Shown here: positions 12,520 to 25,272 of the stretch, piece by piece | How positions within the stretch are numbered: position 1 is the first letter of the stretch | Layout: the number at the start of each line of letters is the position of its first letter | Made by a program: the position numbers and the translations under genes | From: Polytrichum commune | Taxonomy: Eukaryota > Streptophyta > Polytrichopsida > Polytrichales > Polytrichaceae | Assembly (NCBI GenBank): GCA_950295325.1 | Contig: OX485809.1 | Coordinates: forward strand, 35,090,081 to 35,154,080 | Direction of reading: 5' to 3' | Length of the DNA: 64,000 bases | Notes under the pieces: model-generated | What the model saw: the letters and a program-made list of their open reading frames with translations, nothing else | The model's database searches: none | Told to the model about the DNA's origin: nothing

Positions 12520-15298
12520 TGATTTCGAGTCTTTGTTTCATTTTTGGACTAGCTTTGTGAAAATAATTATGCAACATTGAACGGTTTTGAACGAGGTAGA
12601 CCTTCTCTTGCACCCAGGCCTACTTAGTAACAATCTCGTCAATGACATTGTCTGAATGGTCTGTTAAAGTCTGTAATTTAGCTAGAGAACTAACTGTGAT
12701 GATGAACGAGGGTCTGGGTTCAAAGATTTCACATTCTTGTATCTGCTTGCAGCTGGCTGATAATTGAATGAAGCCGTGGCATTCTTCTCTCAAGTATGCC
12801 AACTCTATGCCATCACATCTTCAGCGAAGCTTGAGGGAACACAGTTGATGACCTTATCTGTCCAGGATCTTGGATGAGGCAGAGGAGTCGTGTATGCAAA
12901 TTGCTGTGAGAAGCAAAGGCTTTAGTCGGGGACTTATTTGGAGCTTGCAGGCTCTTGTCTCTAGCAAGGTCAGTGAGATGTTTGTGTTTCTTTTGCACAA
13001 CAATGGTGCAGCCAGAATGTGGACATTTGCAGAAGGCAGATATGAGTTGACAGAATTTAGATTATTCCTCACAACTTAGGGAGGAGGTGGATTGAAGCTG
13101 CTCTGTAGTTCTACGAATTATTCATGTTCAATAAATGAGAATTAGAATCGATATCAGAATCAGAATCAGAATGTTCTCAATGTTGATCAGTGACGTTACA
13201 ACCTGGTTTTATTGCTAAGGATGTCGCAAGCTGTCTCTTACAACTTAAACTCTCTTGGGTCATTCTTGGGCTCTTCAATTTGAATAAAATAATGTCAAAT
13301 ACAGTCAAACTATTGCTCCTTTTTTCATGATTGGATTAAAGGACACTGTATACCTATTGGCGTAGTTTTATGACAAGGTGATAGTGCTTTGAACATGGAG
13401 AGTAGATGATAGAATCTAGTAGTGACAAAGAGATCTGGTTGTTTGTGTTCTTTATGTGATAGGCTGGGGACAGGAGTAACAAAAATAAAAGGAAAATGCT
13501 CTTTTGTTTTCATAGTCATACATGAGTGCAAATTCCGCCATTAGGTTCTGAGATATATATCTCAAGAGTGTTGAGATAATCCCATTCATAATGGTTTAAG
13601 AAGGCTCTTTCTCCACTCGATTTTGTTGATAAATGTAAAGCTTGCGGATCCAGACGATGGGGTGCTGAGGAACATGCTCACAAGTCTATGTGTTGTGGAT
13701 TTCTCTACTAATTGAAAATGTGGGTGAACTTTCGTCCAGTAAGTGCTGTGGGATTGTGTTTCTCGATGAGTCATTTTGATTCCTCAAGGTGACTGCACAA
13801 TGTTTCGATGTCAAAGACAATAAGGTAGCAAGGTAGGCGAGCTCATGCATACCAAGCCACATGACTACACTATCATGGTAAATCGTGTGGGCAATGTTTA
13901 GTTTGATTCACTCTGGGCAACCTATGGTGTGGCCCATTGTATAACTTGAACCATCCCACTGGAAAAAATTGTGCAACCTTAGTTGCAATTGTCTTGCCCT
14001 GTGATATAACCACCTCCTTCCTCTACTCTAGAAGACTTTTAAATGCATACTATTTTCAATCCAATAGAATATCGTAACCCTACAACATGGACTTCTGATG
14101 TTTAATACAGAGGTTGTTGGATAATGAGCACCCAATTGTTTAAGTGCAGAAATAAGCTCAATAGCGTGATCCATAGTAGTTATGTTAACATGTGTAATCC
14201 AAGCAATTATTCTTGGGCATCTGTTGCTATGAACTACACCTTTGATACAATCAAATGAATGGATGTTCATGACACATCACATGCATTTGAAATCTCAAGG
14301 AGAATTCCTCTTCAACTAGTGTTGCTTTTTAGTCATAACTAATCACATAAATTTATACCCGTGTCCCAAAAAACTACAAGAATGATCCATGATCAATTCT
14401 TTTGTGTGATATTCATATGTCATTCCAGTAGGAATAAATCACTTGTGTTTGACACACATTTGACATTGCATAACATGTAACTCTTCAGAAGGATGGATGA
14501 CACAAAACATGTATTAGCACTTGGTCTGAGGGTGGGTTTGCATTGGGGGTTCTAGGTCCAAGAAACTTGGGTGTAAATCATGGACTTGACTTTTAATCTT
14601 GAGATTGGACTTAGGATTGAAGATTGGTTACTTGTATTTTGAGAAGAATTTTCTTGAGTTGAGACCAACATGATATGATGAGAAAGTGGTGCTACATTAC
14701 CACCACTTTGTTTCTTCATGCTTCGGACTCGGACCCTAGTGCAAACTTGTTGGGGCCGAAACATTGCTCTCAAGCAATAGCATTGCTCTCTAGCAATAGG
14801 ATTGCTTGGTTCTGGAAGTTTTCTATTCTTGGACCCTAATGTAGAATTACCTAAAGAGTACCTACCTAGAAAGAGAAAACACCTACCTAGAAAGAGAAAA
14901 GATCCTCTCTTCCCTCCTTTTCGTGCCAGCTCAGCACATTCTTTGCCACGTCAGAAATCTGAAAGCTCTGGACTGTCCTGCTTGAGAAGCTTGAGCAAAG
15001 CTCGACGTTGTGGCTCGATTTAGTCATTTTTGTGACTCAAGATCGGAGAGATCACCATCAGCATTTTCCAATCGCTCATTCACGCGTTACTCCTTCATGT
15101 GAAAATTGCAAATAAAAAGATGGAGGTGCTGAGAAAAGTGCTTACGAATCCGTGCGCTGTGGATTTCTCTGTGATCAAATGTTGGAGTCAGTCTCTTTGC
15201 TCGCAATAGGGTTTATGTGGGTGTGGGGTACATTCGATTCGAAAATTGTATTAATAACGTCCCATTTCTCCGATTTCTGCTGACGATCCAATTTCGCC
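12520..15298. other. Intergenic region upstream of PIG-L
   Basis: No coding region recognised. A candidate polyadenylation word, AATAAA, is at 13130. A short tandem duplication (CCTACCTAGAAAGAGAAAA) is at 14861-14900. The last 150-300 bases should contain the PIG-L promoter and leader, but no motif is decisive. Confidence 0.4.
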
Positions 15299-18200
15299 AT
15301 GGTACTTCATCAACAGAGCACAATGCTGGCATGGGTGTCATTAGCACTTGCAATCCTTGCACCGCTCTTCTACTACATTCATCACACTCTCGCATTGCCG
15401 CCACGCCCCCTGCCATCCGCTCAAAGTGGGTTTTCATCATTTTTTATTGTGATGTGCAGTTCTGAACATGCTCTTACACTGTTTTTTTGTTGGGTTACTC
15501 AGTGTTGGAATGGTGTCACATTTTTTGATACCACTCGTAATGGTATATATAATGAGGAATTTCGTATTTCTAATACCGTTAGGGTATGAAAAACTGTAGA
15601 TTAATTTTGATTTCAACACCATTCGAGTCTATACCATGCTAAACTTTCATACCTAGGTATGATTACTATAGTATCAATATGGTAGTGGATGATATTGATC
15701 CAAATGATGACTTGATTTAACAAATATTCTCTCGTCTTGTGATATGAGTGTCAATGTTTTACTTGTATTACAATTTTGATACCGGACGGTAGGTTCTTTG
15801 ATACCATTACTGTTATTGTGTATTGATACCATGCATTCACCTATATACCAGTTCAATATTGGTGTGGACTTTCCCTGAACTTTGGAAGCAATTGACATTG
15901 TGAAGGGTTGTTTAACAGGGGACTGATTGGTTCTTCTATTTGTGTTTTTGTCTAGATGTCGAGAAGGGGGAAAAAATCAATGTCCTGTTAGCTGTAGCAC
16001 ATCCAGATGACGAATCCATGTAAGTGGACCGCTTGTGTTTTTAATTGCAAAAAATGTTCAGTAGCAAAAGACAGTCCAGCTAGGGTCACAGAACCATTTT
16101 TAGAGCTCCCACATGAACGAGTTAAGACAAATCACATACATTTGAGAGGGAAAAACCTATTCCTGTTAAAGTACTAAGTGTTGTCCTCTTTCTACAGGTT
16201 TTTTGGACCAACACTTTTGTCCCTGGCTAACCTTGGTAATTACGACATCCGCACGCTCTGTTTTTCAACAGGTATGCCTTCACTTTCTGTGGCGCAAGAT
16301 GTAAACTCCTCATGCTTAAAGGTGGAAATTAACACTGTTCATTCATTGAAGCAAGTTATGGATTCATGAGAAATAGGACGATCATTATATCCAGCGCATG
16401 GGAATATGTCCGATTCAATCAACAGTCTGAAAAGTCTCTATTGAAGTTAAAGATGAGATTCTGCAGGCAATGCTGATGGGCTCGGAAGTGTGCGCAAGTT
16501 GGAAATGGTGGCTGCTTGTTCGGTGCTCCAGGTAATTTTGTTTCTCAGTACAATAGTGTCTTTTCCGAGCTGTGTTAGGATATCAAATAGCTTGAAGAAT
16601 CCCAGTGATAGTCTCATAGGGTAGTCAAACAGTAAAGTTCAAGGCCCTTGGGGTGGGATAATCTGGAGTTGCCTGAGGTTTAGAAAAAGTCCTTGACACA
16701 TTTAGTCATTTTGTAGTGAATAATGAATATAACGTCAAACAAGTTTTCAGAGCTCCACAGTGGAAAGGGTGGAGATACAATAGTACTTGTCAGTGTATTG
16801 TATTTGTGTGCGCATACCAAATGGACTTCTACAAGAATGAGCTTCTATTTGTAGTACTTCTAGAGCAGAACTTGCCAGGGATGGAGTGACCTAAATCTGA
16901 GAAGGGTTGATGTGCAGATTCCAGAAGAGAACGTGGATGTTGTTGACCACCCAGCCCTCCAGGTGATTGTTCTCTACTTCTCGTCCACTTCCATTCTGAT
17001 TTCAGATATGTAAGAAGCTGGATTTCTTGAACACAATTATGAACACACCAACCAGACATCCTCGGGTTTGTGAAAGGGTTTTCATAATTCTTTATTATGT
17101 CATCCTTGAGCCCATACTGTTGAAACACTTGTATCTTGCGTGAGTCTGTTTTGATAATCAACACCATCTTTTGTCTCTGGAAGATTTATTTGGCTGAAAC
17201 CTTGTAGTACCTCCTGTGACTTGTCCAGGACGGTTTCTCAAGCCAATGGGACCAGTCCCTCATTGTCCAGCTTTTGAAAGAGTGTGTATCAGCCCACAGC
17301 ATTCAAATTGTAAGACTTCTACAACTGTACTCTTGCAAGCTTTGGCTGATTGCATTACCTATTTATCACTTTGTTTTAAGGTTTGTTACCACTGGTTCAT
17401 CAAGGTTGCTATCATACACAAGATGCTACCCTATCTTATAGTTTTCTGTCTCAATCTTTCACGTATTATTGTAATCTTGAGAAAAATTGCAAATCAACAA
17501 CTGAGCGCTCAACAACAAACAGAATTGCTACCTTTGACATACTGTTACAATCCTGGTTTCTTTTCTAAGTTTGAGTAGCTAGTTGAAATTTTGTAGTTTC
17601 TGTATCTGGGTCTATTTATTCTAAGGAAAAAAAATCAGCATAATTGTTGAAATTAATTGTACTGTTTGCAATAGTAGACAAACCACTTAACATACTCTAT
17701 ATTTGGCTATTGGCCCTACTACATATGCCCCTATAGCTCCTGCATTCAAGTGACTCCTGTCTGCTACCAGTAATTATGCATCTAGAATGCCCTATATAAT
17801 GCTTGAATTTCTGACTTCAACTGCACATAAATTGAACTGCAGGTATTGACTTTCGACAGTCATGGTGTCTCTGGTCATCCTAATCATCGTGCTGTATATA
17901 ATGGTGTCCGGTGAGTAAATGTTCGCTATTATCTTTTGCTATCTTTCGTAGAATCTGATTGTAACAGAGGAATGTTCCTCAAGGAAAGTTTAGTCTCAAA
18001 AACACTGCCTTCTAGATGCTGTTTGGATTTAGTGGTCTTGACACACTATGTTTGATGAATGCAGCACGTTTATGATGGAGGTAACGAAAAGGATGAAAAG
18101 CACTGAGGAGGGTATTCAATGCTGGGAACTTGTAAGCTCTGTTCAGTCTTTTCACTAACTATGAGTCAACCCATGTATTGTAGGAAACAGTTCTTGCTTC

Positions 18201-18837
18201 ACCACATGATAATATAGACATTATTTTGTAGGCTTTTCACAATTTGTTTTGATGGACATGAATACTGTTCCAACTATGTTGCTTTGCTCACAGTACACCA
18301 AGCGCTGGAATTGCTTTGATTGTGTTGGGTAGAGCTGAAGAGTGCTGTTTCATCTGTGATTATTCCATTCCAGATGATACTGTTTGGTCTTGGTTCATTA
18401 CACATGTGAGCACTATACATAGGTATCCAAGGAAAGGATTAGAAATAATTTACAATGGTTACAGCACAAGCTAAAAGGAAAAATATCTCATATTTGCAGG
18501 TAAGTACATCTATATTGCGGAAATACACTGGACCACTTGAGATTTATGTACCTCTTTACAACTCGGAGGAAGCCAAGTTACACAAATTTATAAATCCAAG
18601 TCCATGGACAAGTATTGTGGCCATGAGCCGGCATCAAAGCCAATGGGTCTGGTAAGCTCTGAGATTTATTTGCATCTGTATCCATCCTGGCATTAGTATC
18701 ATCCATAAGCTGTATAAAGCATTGGTATCTTCTAAAATCAACTTAGTTTTCCCATGTTGCATTGCAGGTACCGGCGGCTATTTGTTTTATTCGCCCGCTA
18801 TACATATGTGAACACATTGAAGTTGATGAAGGCCTAA
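15299..18837 (+). CDS. PIGL: N-acetylglucosaminyl-phosphatidylinositol de-N-acetylase (PIG-L), complete
   Basis: PIG-L catalyses the second step of GPI-anchor synthesis at the cytosolic face of the ER, removing acetate from GlcNAc-phosphatidylinositol. Ten exons: 15299-15425, 15956-16019, 16198-16271, 16467-16531, 16918-16962, 17229-17309, 17843-17910, 18065-18131, 18500-18651, 18768-18837. They sum to 813 nt, giving 270 residues, normal for the family, with every junction in phase. Residues 8-30 form a hydrophobic N-terminal membrane anchor. The metal-binding motif AHPDDES is at 57-63 and is split by an intron just after it. GNADGLGSVRK and the second motif HGVSGHPNH (159-167) follow. The C-terminus YTYVNTLKLM resembles plant homologues. 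The start is the first ATG of the exon, before the anchor. The gene is convergent with CesA, about 670 bp between stops. Confidence 0.93.
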
Positions 18838-19504
18838 AGTATTCCCACAACTTCATTGACCTATGTAGACTTCTACCACTAGCCTTGACATTTCCCACTA
18901 ACAGGAGAATCTCTATGTTGGCATGTAGAAAGGCCACCCACATTCTGGAATAGAATTCCATTCTATGTACAGGCCATGTAGAGAGTCATGGGTGTATAGT
19001 GATTTCAAGAAATTTCAAATCCGTTCTCTTCTGAGCTCCTAGATGCTTAACAGACAACTGCATGTCCAAAATGTCAGTCTGCATTGACATGATTGCTGTG
19101 ATGTAAAACCCTGGTCCCATCCTTCACTATCAGTGCCAAGCTGGGTTTTGTTGGTCACATCTGTGGAGAGTTCTTCCATATTGCAACAGCAATCTCCCAG
19201 GAACAATCCGCCGTGTAATTTGTAAGTTGGACTCTTATCGTTTTCTACCTCTGCATTATGTCTTAGAGTAGTGCACCACTGAGATGAATTAATGTCAACA
19301 AAAGGGTGATGAATTGGTTTACACATGGATGGGTGCAACAATGTCGTTAAGCCCATCTACACCATGTGTTACAGGTAATTCTGATCATACTGTTCCTAGC
19401 CAATGTATTTGTGGCACTACTCACCCCTGTATATAAGCAAACATAAAGTTTGGCACTTCAATACAAATCCAGATATCTGCTGCCGATCATTAAGTAAATG
19501 TTCC
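18838..19504. other. Convergent 3' ends of PIG-L and CesA
   Basis: Non-coding spacer between the two stop codons, expected to hold both 3' UTRs. No clear polyadenylation signal pair or conserved hairpin is seen. Confidence 0.5.
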
Positions 19505-22500
19505 TCAACAGGTAGCACCGCATTGCACCAAGCTAGGACCAGAGGACTTCGCCAAGAAGGGATCGATTCTCACCCATAGGAGGGAAAAGATGGAAGCTAA
19601 TAGAATGGACCATACAACGATGATTGTTGGTGTCCTGTTCTGGCGGCCCATCAAACCCTTCAAGAAAGGATACAGGTGGACAATCACCCAGAAGGCAAAG
19701 AACAGCTTTCCGAAGAGGGGACCCCATGATTGGTAGCCGTTGTTGACTGCATCTGAAATGCCAGCCACAACACCAATAAGGTTGACAATCAACAGTGTAG
19801 TGGGGGGGATCAAAAGAGCTGTCCACTTGAAGGCATACAGCTCACCAAAATCTTCGTCTTCTCCTGACTTCGATGTAACCGTGAAATTTGTATCGATACC
19901 AGCCAACACCTTGAGTAGACCTTGGAACAGTGCGAACAGATGAGCTGAAACACCTCCAATAACCCAAAATTGTTCATTCCTCCACCACTCATCAATGTGG
20001 ACTCCAGACCACCGCATTTCAAGGATGCCAGTAGCGAAAATGGAAACGAATAGGGAAATAAACCATAAACTCGCAAGGTTGCTTATCTGCAAAAGTTAAA
20101 TGATCCATGTCAGCCACTGTACCCAGGAAAGAGGAGACCTTTAAGCACAAATTGCAACAGGAAAGCTGTATGACAGTAGGACAATGAGGAACCACTTACA
20201 GTAGGAATAATGAATTTTCCAGTCAGCAGACACACAGCTGGGAGTGTGCAATAGGCGAGCAGAGGCAAAGATGTCAAGGGGTAAATTGTTGTGTTGATAT
20301 ACGCCAGTCTCTCCAAGCATTTCAGACGTCCTCCATATCCATACCACAATGGACAATGCCTGCTGAGAGAAATTTCTACTGAACCAAGAGCCCACCGGAG
20401 CACTTGGTTTAGACGATCTGAAAGATTGATAGGGGCTGATCCCTTGAATGCAGGTCGGCGAGGCATGCAATAGATTGAGCGCCAACCACGGCAATGCATC
20501 TTGAATCCAGTCAAAATATCCTCTGTCACAGACCCATATATCCATCCAACCTGCCACAGGATACAAAATTACATCAGACACAACAGTCGGAACCCATTGG
20601 GCAAGATGTAGGACGCGATTGCAACCCCAATGCATCAGGCTGAGGATGTGTATTGTAATCTGAATTGCGACATGGGTTTCACTAACCTCTTTTCCCCATT
20701 CTGTCTTGTCTTCAAAACCACAACTGATGACGTGAATAGCTTCCTTGAGAGTTGAGCCTGGGTTGGTGGAGGGATGGACACCCCCATTAAGAAGCAGTGT
20801 GGACGCAACAAATACTGGTGACTGACCAAACCTCCTATCGAGGTTCTTTTTCGACACTAACGAATGCTTCTCATCTTCCATTCCTGTGGACAACAACATC
20901 GATAATCATCTCAAGCCATTAAAATTCCACCCAAAAAACAGATGCAATTGTTGAAGAAAAGAGAAGAGTGAATTTGCTATGAAGCGGTTCACTAACCCTC
21001 CGTGCCCTCCTCGATGTCCTCAAGACTGAAGATGGGAATGCTCGATTCGGTACGTGAAGGTGTCTTCTTTGAATATTTGGACTTGTTCTTCTTGCCCTTG
21101 CGTGGGCCGCAGCACCAAGATGGGCAAGCAGACTTGCTGACCTTGCCTTTAAAGACAGGCTGATAGCCATAGAGGGCCTGTCTCCTGAACACACATCCGG
21201 TACCCACGTATACCGGTCCTTGGATTCCGTCCAAACCTTTCATATTGATCTGCGTGCAATGACGACATGTCAGTCCCATTGTGTTGTAGATTCCATGTCT
21301 TCCCATGAGTAAGTAATTAAGCTCGAATGATGTGGTAAAGACAGCTCAGTGAAAGACTTGAGTTGGAGTGCAGGTGTCAACTCATACTTACATCAAAAAA
21401 CACGGTGTTGTGATTAGCATATCGATCATTCCGATCAATACCGTCAAACCGCTGGGGAAATTGCACGTAGCACACACTCGGACCAACATTTTGGTCCATC
21501 ATGAAGCACATAGCCTCCCGTATGGCCTTGCTATTGTTGATGTAGTGATCACAATCAAGATTGAGCATATAAGGCGCATTGCTGAGAATCGCAGATACTC
21601 TTATCAAAGCATTCATGGCTCCTGCTTTCTTGTGATGATTAAAACCGGTCCTCTTCTCTCTGGAGACGTAGACTAAACGGGGCAACGCGTTCCCATCAGT
21701 ATCATAACCACCGCTTGAACCCAAAAATACCTGCATCAGTGGATACACCACCCAAGTCCTCAGCAGCCTGTCAATGATCCCATCGACACATTACTGTACG
21801 TCCAAGCAGTAATTAGAGGGGCAGCAAACGCATTGGACGTCGTAGAACAGAACAAAAATGCGTAGAAATAATCATTTGGAGTCTAACTCCACGCTCAAAG
21901 TACATACCTGGATCATTCCTGGGTGATCACGACTGTTGTTACCAGGCCAGGGTGTTCCATCTTGCATTGTCCATCCCTCATCTGGCACCTTCTGTGCCTT
22001 TGCCACCAGAGCATTCACGCGCACCTTGAACTCTTCATACTCCCTCTGCATACACACGTAATATGTCAATCACCCATGATTTCCACTCCACATCCACCTC
22101 AGGAAAAAAGAATATGAGGAGCTTGGAATGCAACACGTGCACTTCTGTTCCACACAAATAGGTATTGCAAAGCTTGATTCATGTTTCGTATTGAGAGACT
22201 TGAAGAAAAAGTCTGTAGGTTCTCACCTTCATGGCACGGCGTTCCTTGACAAAAGTGGGCTGCACCTTATCCTTCAAGTAATCGATTTTTTGAGCAAAGT
22301 ACATCTCAGGTGCTCGGGGTTCGATTTGAAATTTCTTACAGAAAGGAACCCACTTGCGTGCGAACTCAGATGTCTCTGACAGAGCCTCGAAGGTGAGCAT
22401 GGCAGCTCCGTCATCAGAAAGATAGCATGAGACCTTCTCAACTGGATAATCTACGGCCAGAATCGAGAGAATGGTGTTCGCTGTTACAATGGGAGGTTCC

Positions 22501-25272
22501 TTTGTGGGATCCACTGTACTGACATACACATCTACATGTGCTAACTGGGACGGCTCGCCCGCCTTCTCGTATCTGTACAAAGGCCAGTATTCCGTGAGAT
22601 AAGACACAAGACAATGTGCTTCAAACTGAATTTGATACTATTGAGGGGAAATTAATCGATGGAAATGGTAGGTAGCAGAGCCTCTCCAGAAATTACCTGA
22701 GGGAGAGTCTGTCCAGATAGGTTTCTCGGTTGATGGGAAGCCACTTGGGAAACTGATCAAGAATCCAGGAAATGGCAAACCAGATCTCACAAATGACTGA
22801 TGTCAGCCAGATGCCGTAAGCACCATCCACAGGGTTCAGAATTCGGTAGCGGAAGAAGAATCCCAGCACCACAAGACGGAGAACAATCAACATCCGGTAG
22901 GGGTTAATTCTACTGGATGGAATAGGGACTTTCCTTGACAGCGGTTGCCTCCCTTCATCTGGGCTGAAAGGAACAAGATCACATCGTCAGAGAGATTTGC
23001 ATTGGAATTCACTCTTTCGTGCTCCAGTGTCTAGTATCTGTTATACACCTAATCTTACGACCAAAATGGGAAATCTTTAAACACGGAGTTGGGCAAAAGT
23101 GCCACCGACAGAAATTCTACAATCAGTGTGTCAGGTGATGTACACTGGCAGCTCTGGAGCCTTCGGATCAACTTCCACTTCAACTGCCGTAGGCTGTAAT
23201 TGAGCGCCTTCTGTCATCACCACCTGCATTTTCCCATGTTTCATCCTCCAGCTATTCACCCTGTCTTTCCACGCCACACTGCCATAGCCATATGCAGCCA
23301 AATCCTTGGTTGGGTCCATAGGTCTTGCTTGAACTGAATTTACAATTCCGAATTCACAGATTGGTCAGATATGTTTGAAGATCTACCTTCATACTTTACC
23401 ACAACAAATTCACAGATATTCTTATGATTCTCTCTTCACCAGATTTCTTCTCAAGTTACAAAATTGCGAATGTGAATTTTCTAGGTTCTGTTGCACTTCT
23501 GATGACACTACTGCATGTTGAGATCCATATCAGGCAGATTGAAGTTGAAAGGGAGAAGATTCACTCGCTCACCACTCAGACTTGCAGGAACCATTGCATG
23601 GTTGTCACCATCCTCCGAGTCCCCAGCCACCTGTTTCATCGAGAGGACAAGGTTTACACACGTATTGAAGTCCGATCCAGACCAAATCGAGCAACCATAT
23701 TACAACCCATGTCGGGAATCACGACAGAGGGTGAAAAAGAATGAAAAAGAACGACAAGGTTTTGTCACACCGGTGAGAAACTCCAGGAATTAATAGATTA
23801 CCGACTGGCCATTTGTGAGCAATGGGTACTGAGGTAGTAGCGAAGGTTGCTGGGGCATTGAAGGTTTCTGGTGCATCATCACATGATGCGGTGGATCTCG
23901 AAGCACATCATACGAGGGTTCATCATCTCCATCATATATCGGCAATTCCTCAGCTTCGTGATGCTTGTCTTCCTTGTGCAAGTCAATGCTAAATTCCTGT
24001 TCCAAGTCATCTGTATCCTCCTCTTCTTCGTCACCAGGTACACGAGGGCTTCCTGTAAACAACAGTGTGTAAATGGCCTCCGATCTCAAAAGAAGAGTAC
24101 TAAATGGCCCACTCTGATACATGTGTGTTCTCATACATTGCTGCACTGATTGCTATTGATTTTCTGTACATTGGGAGAGTATTCCTCCAAGTCAAGATCT
24201 CTATTAGGTTTCAGCAGAAGCATGATTCACCTTTGAGACGTTTGTAGCGGGTCTTGCATTGAGGACAAGCTTGGTTGCCATCCTTGCGCTCGTACTCGAA
24301 GCAGGGACGGCACACGGGAAATGCACACTCATTGCAGGCCACAAAAAGTTCTCCTTCTTCGGTGACGCCTACACGTTCCCCGCAAATCTGACAGATGCTC
24401 CCTGTCGTGTCAGGCTTGGGCTGCAGAAACAGAGAAGAGAAATATGAGACTTGTGAATTTCCCGCTTGCAGCAACCAACGTGAAGAGAGGGCACGAAATA
24501 TGAAATTAAAACACGTGACGCGCAGCTGGCAACTTTTCATCAACATTCATTTGTAGTGCTGATGGATGGCTGCATTTAGACCACCCGGAGGTGGTCAATC
24601 CCTTGTCGAATTTCAGAGAATTTCAGGAATTGGCTAAGGTCAGTGGAAACGCTTAGCCAGTTGAGGATACCACATTTAGTCTGGTTTAGGGTGGATCTAT
24701 GCGAATTCGGATAGCCCTCTTTATGCTTTGATAGTTCCAATGTCCTCGACTTAAGCAGGTTCAATCCATCACCTGCGGTCTAATCTGAATAGCTCGCAGA
24801 CAAGACCGAGTCATGAACCTCGGAACACTTTTGGAGAATGCACCAAGTCCAGAAAGAGTTATTACGATTTGGTTTCTACAAAGAACTTGAGATCGTCATC
24901 AATCCATTTAGGATGATTGCATGGCACCCGCGGTCAAATGAAACATGTTTTTGAGTAAGCTCCAGACACCGATGCTTACTGAGAGATCTGAGGAGGATGA
25001 GCATTCACTTCCTATGAGAAGATCCAGACACGTTTTTCAATGGAGAAAAGAAATCTCGAGATATCAAAAACCAACGACCTTCAAAATATTCAGGATCCAA
25101 CTTGAGTTGCCTGCAAATTGCGTATCCTGCGAGATGAGATGAGCGAGAACGCGAGGTTTCTAAAATTTGGAATGCAATTAAATCTTACCTCTTCACTGTC
25201 CGATGTCTGTCGGATGACTACAAGCTCATTGCGATTGTGCGATCCTGCAACGAGGCCTCCATTTGCCTCCAT
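19505..25272 (-). CDS. CesA: Cellulose synthase A catalytic subunit (UDP-forming), complete
   Basis: A family-2 processive glycosyltransferase that polymerises UDP-glucose into beta-1,4-glucan in plasma-membrane rosettes. Exons: 25272-25189, 24420-24231, 24052-23802, 23630-23512, about 23323-23144, 22963-22697, 22572-22227, 22045-21908, 21730-21392, 21249-20997, 20883-20687, 20550-20200, 20086-19505 (about 1098 residues, usual length). In order: start [21 protein letters not shown]-type zinc finger (CQIC...CPQC, about 38-83); acidic variable region; two membrane helices; DDG at 417-419; DCD at 584-586; plant-conserved region; a class-specific region with ACPSWCC and a basic stretch; TED at 797-799; QVLRW at 837-841; six C-terminal helices; end VQCGATC. 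All catalytic residues are present. Exon 4 ([15 protein letters not shown]) is diverged, and the acceptor at about 23323 is the least certain boundary; the total is a multiple of three. Confidence 0.95.

Noticed and set aside
20141-20899. 252-codon minus-strand ORF over CesA
   Set aside because: Its upstream part is the real exon 20883-20687, but it then reads through the intron and exon 12 in the wrong frame; the phase-correct model uses separate exons.
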